A stretch of 64,000 nt of DNA. It comes from G965200765 sp965200765 (lineage in GTDB: Bacteria > Pseudomonadota > Gammaproteobacteria > Arenicellales > JAJDZL01). A model generated the notes under the pieces. The model made no database searches and was not told the DNA's origin. It was given only the letters and a program-made list of their open reading frames with translations. This document shows, piece by piece, positions 37,045 through 46,045 of this stretch; position 1 is the stretch's first letter, and each line of letters opens with the position of its first letter. Location: contig OZ241380.1 in assembly GCA_965200765.1 (NCBI GenBank), positions 248,001-312,000 on the forward strand. The letters run 5' to 3'. The translations under genes and the position numbers were made by a program.

Positions 37045-40000
37045 CTACGCGGCTTCTCTCAGTGTTTCCATCAAGGTTCTAATGTCAGCGGCCTTGGGCT
37101 TGATCAACCAGAATTTTCCGACCAACTGAAAAAAGTCATCATAAACTGTCATTCCCCACTTGCTTCCGGTTTCTTCCACATGCTCGGCGATTAAATCATG
37201 CGTGTAATTCAAATGCGGCTCCATTTCCTCGTGGGTCAATCGATGAATGTCAATCAGTTCATGGTTGTAATTGTCTACAAACTGGCGTTCAAGATCTAGC
37301 ACAAACGCAATGCCGCCAGTCATTCCTGCACCGAAATTTACTCCGGTATTACCAAGGATCAGTACCGCCCCGCCGGTCATGTACTCGCAACCGTGGTCGC
37401 CGCATCCCTCAAGTACCGCAATTGCCCCCGAGTTGCGGACCGCAAATCGTTCCCCGGCTGTGCCAGCGGCAAAAAATCTTCCACCTGTGGCACCATACAG
37501 GCATGTATTTCCGGCAATCGGGGTTTCATTCGAATCCAATTTGCTCTGGCTGTGCGGACGAAGTACAATTTTCCCGCCCGACATGCCTTTCCCCACATAA
37601 TCGTTCGCGTCGCCTTCCAGATAAAGATTCAAGCCAGCTGCATTCCACGCGCCGAAACTTTGCCCGGCAATTCCCTTGAATCTCATGGTAATGGGTGAGT
37701 CGCTCACCCCTTGTGCACCGCGAAGCCTTGCGATTTCACCAGATAGCCGGGCACCGATGGAACGGTTTACATTGGAAATATTGTAAGTGAATTCTGCTTC
37801 ATGTCCGTGCTTTATCCACATGACTGCATCGGAGACCATTTGTTCCGCAAGTCGTCCTTGGTCCCACGGTTTGTTTTTTGGAGTTATGCAACGGCGCGGT
37901 TCATCGTCGGCTACACCGCCAGTCGAAAGCAGTGGTTTCAAGTCCAGTCGCTTTTGTTTGACGGTGTCGCCCTGGACGATTTCGAGCAGTTCGGGTCTCC
38001 CGATCACTTCGTCCAGAGACCGAATGCCAATGGATGCCAAAATTTCCCGAACTTCTTCCGCAACGAATCTAAAGTATCGAACCACTTTCTCCTTGGTACC
38101 CACAAAGTGTCGAGTTCGAAGACGCGAATTCTGGGTTGCTACGCCGGTGGCGCAATTGTTCAGGTGGCACACGCGCAGATACTTGCATCCCATGGCAATC
38201 ATCGGTACTGTTCCGAATCCGAAGGAGTCGGCACCAAGGATGGCCGCTTTCACCACGTCCAATCCGGTCTTCAAGCCGCCGTCAACCTGCAGTCGAACGC
38301 GATGACGCAAGCCACTCATTCGCAGAGCTTGTTGCGTTTCTACGAGTCCCAGCTCCCACGGACTACCGGCATATTTTACCGAAGTCAGGGGACTGGCCCC
38401 GGTACCACCGTCGTATCCGGCAATTGTAATCAAGTCCGCGTAAGCCTTGGTTACACCTGCCGCGATGGTACCTACTCCTGCTTCTGACACCAATTTGACA
38501 GAAACCAATGCTTCTGGATTTACCTGTTTCAAATCGAATATCAACTGTGCCAAATCTTCAATGGAGTAAATGTCGTGGTGTGGCGGCGGTGAAATCAAAG
38601 CGACCCCCGGTCTGGAAAATCGCAATGCAGCGATCATTTCGCTGACTTTATGTCCCGGCAACTGTCCACCTTCGCCCGGTTTGGCACCTTGAGCAATTTT
38701 GATTTGCAACACTTCCGCGTTGACCAGGTAATGCGGGGTTACACCGAACCTTCCGGATGCTACCTGCTTGATTTTGGAGGTTTTGGTGGTACCGTAGCGA
38801 TGTGGGCTCTCTCCACCTTCGCCTGAATTGGAGCGTCCGCCAATTTCGTTCATGGCTTCCGCCAGTGTTTCATGTGCTTCCGGCGATAATGCGCCAAGTG
38901 ACATGGCGGCACTGTCAAAACGGGACAGAATGGATTCGATTGACTCAACTTCTGACACTGGTATTGCGGTGCCGGATGACTTGAGTTTCAACAGGTCGCG
39001 CAAAACCAGTGCTTGACTATTGTTGACCAAGGCGGCAAATTCATTGTATTTTTCCTTATCGCCGGTTTCGACTGCTTCGTGAATTGTTTTGACTATATCC
39101 GGATGGAAAGCATGCTTTTCTCCTGTAGTCGAAAATTTTAGCAAGCCACCGTGCGAGACCGGTTGACGCGGGTCCCAAGCCTTCTTTGCGAGTTCGATCT
39201 GGGAATTTTCAATGTCTTCGAAATTGGTTCCTTCAATTCTGGAAACGGTTCGCGAAAAGCAAATCTCAATCACTTCGCTGTGCAAACCGACTGCTTCAAA
39301 CAGTTGTGCACCGCGATAACTGACAATAGTCGCAATGCCCATTTTCGACATGACCTTGTACAGGCCTTTTTTGATTCCGTTTCGGTAAGAACGCAAAATC
39401 GCGATGGACTGATCATCCAGATGATTCTTTTTTGTGGAATCCAGTAATACGGCATACGCCAGATAGGGGTAAATCGCAGTTGCTCCATATCCGATAAGAA
39501 CAGCAAAGTGATGTGGGTCACGCGCAGTTGCAGTTTCTACAATCAGATTGGCATCGCATCGAAGTCCTTCATTGATCAATCGATGATGCACAGCGCCTGT
39601 AGCCAGTAAGGCATGAATCGGAATCCAACCCTTTTGAAGGTTTCGATCTGACAACAATATAAGTGTGTAGCCGGTTTGGACTGCTTCGATGCATTCATCG
39701 CAGATTCTGAGTATCGCGGATTTCAGGTCTTCGTCCAGAGAATAATTCAAGTCCACACTGTACACGCGGTAGTCCGGGTCGTCCTGGTCCAGCAACGAAT
39801 AGAATTTTCTGCCCGACAGAATCGGAGAACCAATGATCAGGCGTTTTGCTTTCTCAGTGGTCTCCTCGAACAAGCTTTGCGTTCGCCCCAGTGTAGTTTC
39901 AATTGACATAACGATCTCTTCGCGCAACGGGTCAATTGGCGGATTTGTTACTTGCGCAAACTGTTGGCGAAAGTAATCGTAAAGCGAGCGCGTTGTATTG

Positions 40001-41562
40001 GAAAGAACAGGCAACGGCGTGTCATCTCCCATTGAACCCACCGCTTCTTGCCCGACTTTGCCCAGTACCCGGATCACCTGTTCCTGTTCTTCAAACGTCA
40101 AATGAAACATTTTGTTGTAGACTGCGAGTTCGAAGGGATTCAAAGCCCTGCTGAAGTGCTTGGCATCGGATAACCGGGTGTACATTCTATTTTGGAACAT
40201 ATTCTGCCACTTCAAGTACGGATTTCTGGCTTGTAAGCGGTCATTGATTATTTCTGGTGTCAACAGTTCCCCGGTTTTGGTGTCAACACTGATCATCTGT
40301 CCGGGTTTCAATCGTCCCTTGGCAATAATGTCAGCTTCGTTGTAGGGATATACACCGATTTCAGTAGACAGGGTAATGTGCCGGTCTGCGGATATCACAT
40401 AGCGGGCTGGCCGAAGTCCGTTACGGTCCATTACGCAAGACGCATGTCGTCCTTCCGTCAATACGATGCCCGCTGGTCCGTCCCAAGGTTCTATGTGCTT
40501 GGAGTTGTAGCTGTGAAATGCACGCAAATTCGGGTCAATGTTGTCGACGTTCTGCCATGCTGGCGGGACCAAAATCTGCATCGCCCGGTGTATGTCCATG
40601 CCGCCGTTGATATAGAAGTCCAGCATGTTGTCCAAGCTGGTTGAATCCGAAGACTTGAAATCAATCAACGGCATCAGTTCTGCAGGATTTTCATAATCGG
40701 AGTCATCAATCTTGGTATTGCGTGCGATAGTCCAGTTTCGATTTCCCTGAATTGTGTTGATTTCACCGTTGTGCGCCAGCATCCGCATGGGTTGTGCCAG
40801 TGCCCAAGTTGGCAAGGTATTGGTTGAAAATCTCTGGTGGAACACGACCAAGGAAGATTCGAGGTCTTCACGCTGAAGATCAGTGTAAAACTCCTGTAGA
40901 TAAGCAGGCATGAACAAGCCTTTGTACACAATGGTCTGCGACGACAGACTACAGATATAGAACTGATGGTCCTGACTGCGAATCTGTTTTTCCGACACGC
41001 GTCGTGCACAATACAGGTTTCTGTCGAATTCGACCTGTGACATGGATTCCGGTGCGTTTATGAATATCTGTTCAATCCCGGGCTTGTTGGCTATTGCAAG
41101 TTCTCCAAGTGCGCTTGATTCAACGGGTACCGGCCGCCAACCGAGGGGAACAAGATTCTTTTGGATTAATTCCGCTTCAAGAATGGACTTGGCAGCTTTG
41201 GCGCGGTCCGAATCCACATTCAGAAACACCATGCCGACAGCGTACAATTCATTCAGTCGTATTCCAAGGCTGTCTGCTTCGCTACGGGAAAACTGGTCGG
41301 GAATTTTCAGGAGAATACCGCATCCGTCGCCGGTTTTACCATCGGCGGCAATTGCACCGCGGTGAGCCAAGTTGGCGAGTGCTTCAATCGCGGTGTTGAC
41401 AAGCCAATGGGATTCGTGGCCATCCATTTGCGTAATCAACCCGAAGCCGCATCCGTCGTGCTCAAATTCGGGGCGATATAGACCCTGTTCCGATTGGTTC
41501 GTATTCAACAGCAAGATTCCCGTTGTTGGATAATTCCAATCCCCTTGAAAAAACATCTGCAC
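37045..41562 (-). CDS. gltB: Glutamate synthase (NADPH) large subunit
   Basis: 1505 residues. It transfers glutamine amide nitrogen to 2-oxoglutarate. The amidotransferase nucleophile is the Cys in EHDGCGFGLI (Cys38 from the annotated start), exposed after propeptide removal. The synthase domain has RSNSGEGGE and KPGEGGQLPG, the 3Fe-4S cysteines CKYLRVCHLNNC, and the C-terminal GXGXG beta-helix domain. The annotated GTG at 41562 has no good ribosome binding site, and several TTG codons before LYRPEFEHDG are plausible, so the true start may be up to 20 codons later. Confidence 0.95.
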   Translation of the reverse strand: MQMFFQGDWNYPTTGILLLNTNQSEQGLYRPEFEHDGCGFGLITQMDGHESHWLVNTAIEALANLAHRGAIAADGKTGDGCGILLKIPDQFSRSEADSLGIRLNELYAVGMVFLNVDSDRAKAAKSILEAELIQKNLVPLGWRPVPVESSALGELAIANKPGIEQIFINAPESMSQVEFDRNLYCARRVSEKQIRSQDHQFYICSLSSQTIVYKGLFMPAYLQEFYTDLQREDLESSLVVFHQRFSTNTLPTWALAQPMRMLAHNGEINTIQGNRNWTIARNTKIDDSDYENPAELMPLIDFKSSDSTSLDNMLDFYINGGMDIHRAMQILVPPAWQNVDNIDPNLRAFHSYNSKHIEPWDGPAGIVLTEGRHASCVMDRNGLRPARYVISADRHITLSTEIGVYPYNEADIIAKGRLKPGQMISVDTKTGELLTPEIINDRLQARNPYLKWQNMFQNRMYTRLSDAKHFSRALNPFELAVYNKMFHLTFEEQEQVIRVLGKVGQEAVGSMGDDTPLPVLSNTTRSLYDYFRQQFAQVTNPPIDPLREEIVMSIETTLGRTQSLFEETTEKAKRLIIGSPILSGRKFYSLLDQDDPDYRVYSVDLNYSLDEDLKSAILRICDECIEAVQTGYTLILLSDRNLQKGWIPIHALLATGAVHHRLINEGLRCDANLIVETATARDPHHFAVLIGYGATAIYPYLAYAVLLDSTKKNHLDDQSIAILRSYRNGIKKGLYKVMSKMGIATIVSYRGAQLFEAVGLHSEVIEICFSRTVSRIEGTNFEDIENSQIELAKKAWDPRQPVSHGGLLKFSTTGEKHAFHPDIVKTIHEAVETGDKEKYNEFAALVNNSQALVLRDLLKLKSSGTAIPVSEVESIESILSRFDSAAMSLGALSPEAHETLAEAMNEIGGRSNSGEGGESPHRYGTTKTSKIKQVASGRFGVTPHYLVNAEVLQIKIAQGAKPGEGGQLPGHKVSEMIAALRFSRPGVALISPPPHHDIYSIEDLAQLIFDLKQVNPEALVSVKLVSEAGVGTIAAGVTKAYADLITIAGYDGGTGASPLTSVKYAGSPWELGLVETQQALRMSGLRHRVRLQVDGGLKTGLDVVKAAILGADSFGFGTVPMIAMGCKYLRVCHLNNCATGVATQNSRLRTRHFVGTKEKVVRYFRFVAEEVREILASIGIRSLDEVIGRPELLEIVQGDTVKQKRLDLKPLLSTGGVADDEPRRCITPKNKPWDQGRLAEQMVSDAVMWIKHGHEAEFTYNISNVNRSIGARLSGEIARLRGAQGVSDSPITMRFKGIAGQSFGAWNAAGLNLYLEGDANDYVGKGMSGGKIVLRPHSQSKLDSNETPIAGNTCLYGATGGRFFAAGTAGERFAVRNSGAIAVLEGCGDHGCEYMTGGAVLILGNTGVNFGAGMTGGIAFVLDLERQFVDNYNHELIDIHRLTHEEMEPHLNYTHDLIAEHVEETGSKWGMTVYDDFFQLVGKFWLIKPKAADIRTLMETLREAA

Positions 41563-41632
41563 AAGGGGGCATGCGAATTACCGGTTATTTCCAAATCGCT
41601 GAATCTCATGATTTCAGCGCGGTTAGCAAATC

Positions 41633-41662
41633 AGTATAACCAAATTTGGCGAATAATTGCAA
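41633..41662 (-). promoter_or_regulatory. Promoter of the gltB operon
   Basis: On the minus strand TTGCAA (41662-41657) and TATACT (41638-41633) are separated by 18 bp. Transcription would start near 41626, about 64 nt before the first gltB start. The -35 lies in the palindrome AATTGCAATT (41655-41664). Confidence 0.5.
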
Positions 41663-42083
41663 TTCGCGGTGCAAACGAGTACATCTTGGTAGAAAACGAT
41701 TGAAGGTGAAATTGCCGAATTGCAGGGGTTGAGTGCGGCAGGAAAAGGGATTGGGCGGCGACACTGGGGCTTTGTTCGAGGTTTTCCCTGTTGCCAGATA
41801 GGCGAATTCGTTCGAACATTCCTAGACGAACAGGCTACATAGGACCACCGAGTTGATTTTTGCCCTGACTGCTGATGCCTCAAGCACCCAGATTGAAAAA
41901 TTTTTTGCGAGATTCATTGTGTCTCGAAAGGGCTTTCACAGCAAGTTTTGTTTCCAATGAAAACAATAGGTTGCACTATATCCTCAAGGACATTGATTTG
42001 CATCGCCTGAAGCACGGGTGAAATTTTTTGGAAGATCAAAACAGCGCGGAAAATCGACAGCTAGGCAACTTGAAATCTAACTC

Positions 42084-42092
42084 TGCTATACT
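42084..42092 (+). promoter_or_regulatory. Extended -10 promoter of the 2-TM gene
   Basis: TGC followed by TATACT forms an extended -10 about 42 bp upstream of the ATG. No -35 at proper spacing is seen. Confidence 0.4.
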
Positions 42093-42134
42093 ATTACAAA
42101 AACAACCAAGCCTATTTTCTGTAAGCATAGACTC

Positions 42135-42641
42135 ATGGTGAACGACAACCTCAGAAAGGAAATTTGGTACGGACTCGACGATTCAGTCCGCTGTTCTCGT
42201 TACTACACTGCACTTGCAGATCGTTACCAGCGGTACCAGACATTTACTCGCCTCGCATTGTTGATAGTGGCGTGTGGGGGAATGGTTGCATTTTTTGATT
42301 TGCTACCAATGCACTTGTACGATAAATTTGAACCAATTTTCGGGTTGTTGCTTGCAGTTACAGTAGCCATAGATTTTTATTACGATTTCGGAAAGAAAGC
42401 AACGGAACTGCGTGTTGTAGCAACGGAGTGCTCATACATTGAAAACCAATATCGAACGTTGTGGCGCAACCACATTAAATTGAACGATGAAGTAGCTGAG
42501 AAAAAATTGGTAAAGTTGGATAGTAAATTACAGCAAGTAACATCAATACCCTCTAAATTTGGTGTACAAATCGACAACAATTTGAACAATAAATGTGCAG
42601 ATGCCGCAATTCGTATTTTGGAAAGAGAATATGCCGAATGA
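42135..42641 (+). CDS. Two-TM membrane protein, SLATT-like architecture
   Basis: 168 residues. An amphipathic N-terminal region (residues 1-35, including YYTALADRYQRYQ) is followed by two adjacent transmembrane helices (about 37-57 and 66-86) joined by a short loop, then a long charged helical tail. This layout resembles SLATT-type two-TM effector domains, which are linked to nucleotide-signalling defence systems, but I see no diagnostic motif. The next gene starts inside its last codons. It lies alone at the left edge of the accessory block, with no SMODS- or SLOG-type partner nearby, so a defence role is speculative. Confidence 0.6.
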   Translation: MVNDNLRKEIWYGLDDSVRCSRYYTALADRYQRYQTFTRLALLIVACGGMVAFFDLLPMHLYDKFEPIFGLLLAVTVAIDFYYDFGKKATELRVVATECSYIENQYRTLWRNHIKLNDEVAEKKLVKLDSKLQQVTSIPSKFGVQIDNNLNNKCADAAIRILEREYAE

Positions 42642-42777
42642 AAGAAGAAACATCCCCGGCGAGTTACTTGAAGAAAGATCAAATCCACCAAGACCAGATG
42701 ACAAGCCAAGACCTCGGCTACCACCAAAAGATCCGAGACAAAGCAAGAATACACCTGATAAAGGAAATTCTTCTTAA
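42631..42777 (+). CDS. Small proline-rich protein coupled to the 2-TM gene
   Basis: 48 residues from ATG 42631, overlapping the preceding stop (42639-42641) by 11 bases. The composition is strongly biased: ten prolines plus many Arg, Lys, Asp and Glu (NPPRPDDKPRPRLPPKDPR). It has no hydrophobic segment. The overlap implies translational coupling with the membrane protein, and the peptide may be a cytosolic partner or inhibitor. Function unknown. Compositional bias and coupling argue that it is a real gene. Confidence 0.5.
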   Translation: MPNERRNIPGELLEERSNPPRPDDKPRPRLPPKDPRQSKNTPDKGNSS

Positions 42778-43181
42778 TTTTCTTGTTGGTCACAGGAAAT
42801 TTTCGGTGACAGATTCGTAATACAATTTGCTACAAGACCAAAATCTCGGCAGTTGTTCAAAATTTTGAAGAAACGGTTGCATGTTAAACCCTTGAAACAA
42901 GACAAAATTCACTTCATTCACAACAAAACTTGCAATCTTGAACACCGAATTTGTTAACAACTTTTTTTCATTCAGAGTAATTTTGGCGGTCAGCACTCTT
43001 GACAAAACCTGCCGATTGCTACCCGAGGATGAAATTTTTTGGCACGCGGAGAAAATGAAGAATCACAGACGATTTTGGTCGTCTGACTGCGTAGAACAGC
43101 ATACACAAAGTATATAATTCTCAAACACATAGTTGTTTTCTGAGACTGTTATAGTTTGGCTTCTAAATTCTGGATTCGTTC
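42778..43181. other. Intergenic region (404 bp) upstream of larC
   Basis: AT-rich and non-coding. It contains the second 13-bp repeat copy (43030-43042), a 7-bp inverted repeat (43066-43085) and a TATAAT at 43113-43118 lacking a clear -35, presumably the lar promoter region. Confidence 0.45.
43066..43085. promoter_or_regulatory. Operator-like inverted repeat upstream of larC
   Basis: CAGACGA-TTTTGG-TCGTCTG is a perfect 7-bp inverted repeat with a 6-base spacer. It ends 27 bp before a TATAAT (43113-43118), so it would cover or abut the -35 region, a typical place for an activator or repressor. No lar regulator gene is seen in the window. Confidence 0.4.
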
Positions 43182-44372
43182 ATGCAAATTCATATTGACC
43201 CTGTAGGGGGAATTGCGGGTGATATGTTTCTCGCAGCAATGGTCGACTTGTTTCCGGATCTTGAGGAACGGTTGATACATACTTTGAAAAGTTTTTCACT
43301 CACTGAGTCAGTGAATCTAAACTTTGAATCGAAGGCTGATGAGTTGCTGGTCGGGAAAAAATTGGCAATCGTCGGTTCGAAATCGTCTGATCATTGCCAT
43401 ATAAAATATGTTGATTTGAGACAAGAAATACAAAACTCAGGTATTCCAAATGCAATCATCGCAAAGTCTTGTGAAATTCTGGAAACTCTTGCCAAGGCAG
43501 AGTCTGTAGTTCATGGCGTTTCAATAGATCAAGTTGAACTTCATGAAACTGGCACGGTTGATTCGTTGGTGGATATCGTGGGCGCAGCGGTTCTCATTAC
43601 ATCGCTTGACAAAGACATCACCTGGACTTGCAGTCCGTTGCCAATTGGAAGTGGAACCGTCCATACACTCCATGGCGAGATGCCGGTACCAGTACCTGCA
43701 GTGGTTGAGCTTCTGCATGGCTATCCGGTGTTCAAAGACGGGCGTACGGGTGAGCGAGTAACACCGACGGGTGCCGCGATATTGAAAACTTTGGAACCGA
43801 GTTTCGATGGTCAATGGAGAGGGGTAACTCTTGCTCGCGCAGGCAGTGGTTATGGAACACACCGGTTTGAAGGAATGAGCAACATCTTACGATTGTTATT
43901 ATTGGAAGAAAATGCAGGTGACCACAAAAATGAAACAGTTGGAGTTGTTGAATTTGAAATAGATGATCAGACTGCGGAGGATTTGAGTATTGGGCTGAAC
44001 AATATTCGTCGGATTGCAGGTGTTTTGGATGTGTTGCAAGTGCCCGCCATTGGCAAAAAAGGCAGAATGGTTGTCCATATTCAAGTATTGTGCATGGCCG
44101 AGCATCTGCATGAAACGATTGAAGCATGTCTTTCTGAGACTTCGACATTGGGTGTGCGTCATCAGATTGTGGAGCGAGTTGCATTGAGCAGAAAATCGAC
44201 ATCACTGGTGGATGACCAATCGGTGGTATCGCTCAAGACTGCAAGACGACCGGGAAACATGCGAACCGCCAAGGTTGAAGCAGACAATTTGGCAAAAGTC
44301 GGCGGCTACGGGCAACGGAAACGCTTGAAGCAGGACTTGGAGGCAGTAGCCGAAAAATCGAGTTTGAAGTAG
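43182..44372 (+). CDS. larC: Nickel-pincer cofactor cyclometallase LarC
   Basis: 396 residues in a single uninterrupted frame, whereas some species make LarC by programmed frameshifting. LarC inserts nickel into pyridinium-3,5-bisthiocarboxylic acid mononucleotide using CTP, giving the nickel-pincer nucleotide. Blocks include HIDPVGGIAGDMFLAAM, VHGVSIDQVELHETGTVDS, PLPIGSGTVHTLHG, VPVPAVVELL and RVTPTGAAIL, plus the C-terminal domain with QVLCMAEH. larE begins directly after its stop codon. Confidence 0.92.
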   Translation: MQIHIDPVGGIAGDMFLAAMVDLFPDLEERLIHTLKSFSLTESVNLNFESKADELLVGKKLAIVGSKSSDHCHIKYVDLRQEIQNSGIPNAIIAKSCEILETLAKAESVVHGVSIDQVELHETGTVDSLVDIVGAAVLITSLDKDITWTCSPLPIGSGTVHTLHGEMPVPVPAVVELLHGYPVFKDGRTGERVTPTGAAILKTLEPSFDGQWRGVTLARAGSGYGTHRFEGMSNILRLLLLEENAGDHKNETVGVVEFEIDDQTAEDLSIGLNNIRRIAGVLDVLQVPAIGKKGRMVVHIQVLCMAEHLHETIEACLSETSTLGVRHQIVERVALSRKSTSLVDDQSVVSLKTARRPGNMRTAKVEADNLAKVGGYGQRKRLKQDLEAVAEKSSLK

Positions 44373-45191
44373 ATGAAGAATAACGAAATTTCATTGTCCG
44401 AGAAATTTGACACTTTGGAGTCGATTTTTCAAAACACAGGCAAGTTCGTAATCGCTGTGAGCGGAGGAGTGGACAGTATGCTACTGGCTGTCATCGCCGG
44501 GCGATTGGACCATGTACAGTCAACCGTGTTTCACGCAATTTCACCCGCGGTTCAACGATCTGCCACGACCCGAGTCAAGGATTATGCTGAAATTGAAAAG
44601 TGGAGCTTGTGCATTCGGAACGCCGGAGAATTCGATGACCACCGATATATGGCGAATCCGGTCAATCGTTGCTATTACTGCAAGTCAAACTTGTATGGGA
44701 CGATTGCCCAAGAATTCTCGGTTCAAGCCTTTTCAGGAACCAATGCAGATGACTTGAACGACTACCGGCCGGGTTTGCATGCCGCCAAAGAGAACGGAGT
44801 GCGTCACCCGTATGTTGAAGCGGGCATAAACAAGTCTGATATCCGTATGTTTGCTTGTCAATCAGGACTTGTTGAACTCTCTGAACTGCCGTCTTCGCCA
44901 TGCTTGTCCAGTCGGGTTGAAACGGGCATGCATATAGACTCGAAATGGCTGAATACGGTTGAAGCAACCGAGGAGATGATGCACCGAAATTTCTCTCCTG
45001 AAACGGTTCGTTGTCGAATTCGAAAAGACGGAATTGTAATCGAACTGGATTCAAAGACGCTCTCAAGTATGAGTCGTTTGGACAAAGCAGGAGTTGAAAA
45101 AGAGATCCGAAGAAGTCTTTCCGTCCAGAATACGACCTCAATTCATTTTACCGTGTACCAAAGGGGAAGTGCATTTATTCAAATGCAATAG
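44373..45191 (+). CDS. larE: Nickel-pincer cofactor sulfur-inserting protein LarE
   Basis: 272 residues. LarE is a PP-loop ATPase (VSGGVDSMLL) that converts the two carboxylates of the LarB product to thiocarboxylates. The Lactiplantibacillus enzyme donates sulfur from its own Cys176; here the aligned residue is Cys177 (SSPCLSSR). A CYYC pair (Cys100, Cys103) is also present. Three such cysteines are the pattern reported for LarE enzymes that bind a [4Fe-4S] cluster and work catalytically, so this is probably the cluster type; that step is inference. Confidence 0.9.
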   Translation: MKNNEISLSEKFDTLESIFQNTGKFVIAVSGGVDSMLLAVIAGRLDHVQSTVFHAISPAVQRSATTRVKDYAEIEKWSLCIRNAGEFDDHRYMANPVNRCYYCKSNLYGTIAQEFSVQAFSGTNADDLNDYRPGLHAAKENGVRHPYVEAGINKSDIRMFACQSGLVELSELPSSPCLSSRVETGMHIDSKWLNTVEATEEMMHRNFSPETVRCRIRKDGIVIELDSKTLSSMSRLDKAGVEKEIRRSLSVQNTTSIHFTVYQRGSAFIQMQ

Positions 45192-45368
45192 AAAATTCTC
45201 GTTCTGTCGCTTGTTTCGTCAGAGGCTACAAGCCTGCATTGTAGATTCCATCCGAGAGCATGCTTATTTCAGTTATGGTTTGGGGGCGAGTGAGTTAAAT
45301 GCAAGCAAAGTTGTCTTGTCATTGCGATTTCACCCAGTAACAACAAAATGCTCGGCAAAACATGACCA

Positions 45369-46040
45369 ATGAACAGTAGATCTGATATCAATACCCCTGA
45401 TATTGAGCGCCGGGGAAGGATTGGACTGGACGAGGCAATATTTTGTGAATTCAAAACTTCAGAACAGATTCAGAAAATATTGGAGAAGGCAAATTCTGAA
45501 GGTCGCTCGCAGTTTTTGACAAGACTTGGAAAAAAGAAATTTGCTCGCCTGGACACTGCCGTGAAGTCAATCATGGACTATGATTCCGAATCTCGAACCG
45601 GAATATTGGGGAAGGTTGTTCGACAGTCAGAATATTCGAATGTTGCTACTGTAACAGCGGGAACATCTGATATTGCAGTTGCCCGCGAAGTCTCCCGAAC
45701 ACTTGCGTATCATGGTTTGAGCTGTGATGAGTATTTTGATGTCGGCGTGGCAGGATTATGGAGAGTTTTGAATATTCAGCAAAAATTGGCAGAGAAACAA
45801 GTTGTGATAGTGGTAGCTGGTATGGATGCTGCTCTACCAAGCGTAGTTGCTGGTCTGATATCATCAGTTGTGATTGCAGTGCCTACATCGGTTGGGTATG
45901 GTGTCGCTGATGAGGGGAAAACTGCACTGAACGCGATTCTCGCCAGTTGTGCTCCCGGACTAGTGACGGTGAATATTGACAACGGTTACGGTGCCGCGTG
46001 TGCTGCGATACGAATCCTGAATCAAGCAGAGGATAATTGA
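45369..46040 (+). CDS. larB: Nickel-pincer cofactor carboxylase LarB
   Basis: 223 residues. LarB carboxylates and hydrolyses nicotinic acid adenine dinucleotide, the first step of nickel-pincer synthesis. It has the PurE-like C-terminal domain with ATVTAGTSDIAVA, VVAGMDAALPSVVAGL and VAVPTSVGYG-type sequence (here IAVPTSVGYG), ending in NIDNGYGAA. It follows larE after 177 bp that contain no gene or clear signal. The larA start lies 5 bases after its stop. Confidence 0.92.
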   Translation: MNSRSDINTPDIERRGRIGLDEAIFCEFKTSEQIQKILEKANSEGRSQFLTRLGKKKFARLDTAVKSIMDYDSESRTGILGKVVRQSEYSNVATVTAGTSDIAVAREVSRTLAYHGLSCDEYFDVGVAGLWRVLNIQQKLAEKQVVIVVAGMDAALPSVVAGLISSVVIAVPTSVGYGVADEGKTALNAILASCAPGLVTVNIDNGYGAACAAIRILNQAEDN

Positions 46041-46045
46041 GCTCA

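Larger units (their letters stand above)
41563..42134. other. Divergent intergenic region between gltB and the 2-TM gene
   Basis: No gene supported. It holds the gltB promoter (41633-41662), one copy of a 13-bp direct repeat (42019-42031) and an extended -10 for the plus-strand gene (42084-42092). The middle has short minus-strand frames without a recognisable domain. It is the left boundary of the accessory block. Confidence 0.45.
42019..43042 (+). repeat. 13-bp direct repeats flanking the 2-TM cassette
   Basis: TGAAATTTTTTGG occurs at 42019-42031 and 43030-43042, with a loosely similar GCGGA-AAAT tract after each copy. The two copies bracket the 2-TM/proline-rich gene pair. They may mark insertion or recombination ends, but the core is T-rich and chance similarity is possible. 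Confidence 0.35.
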
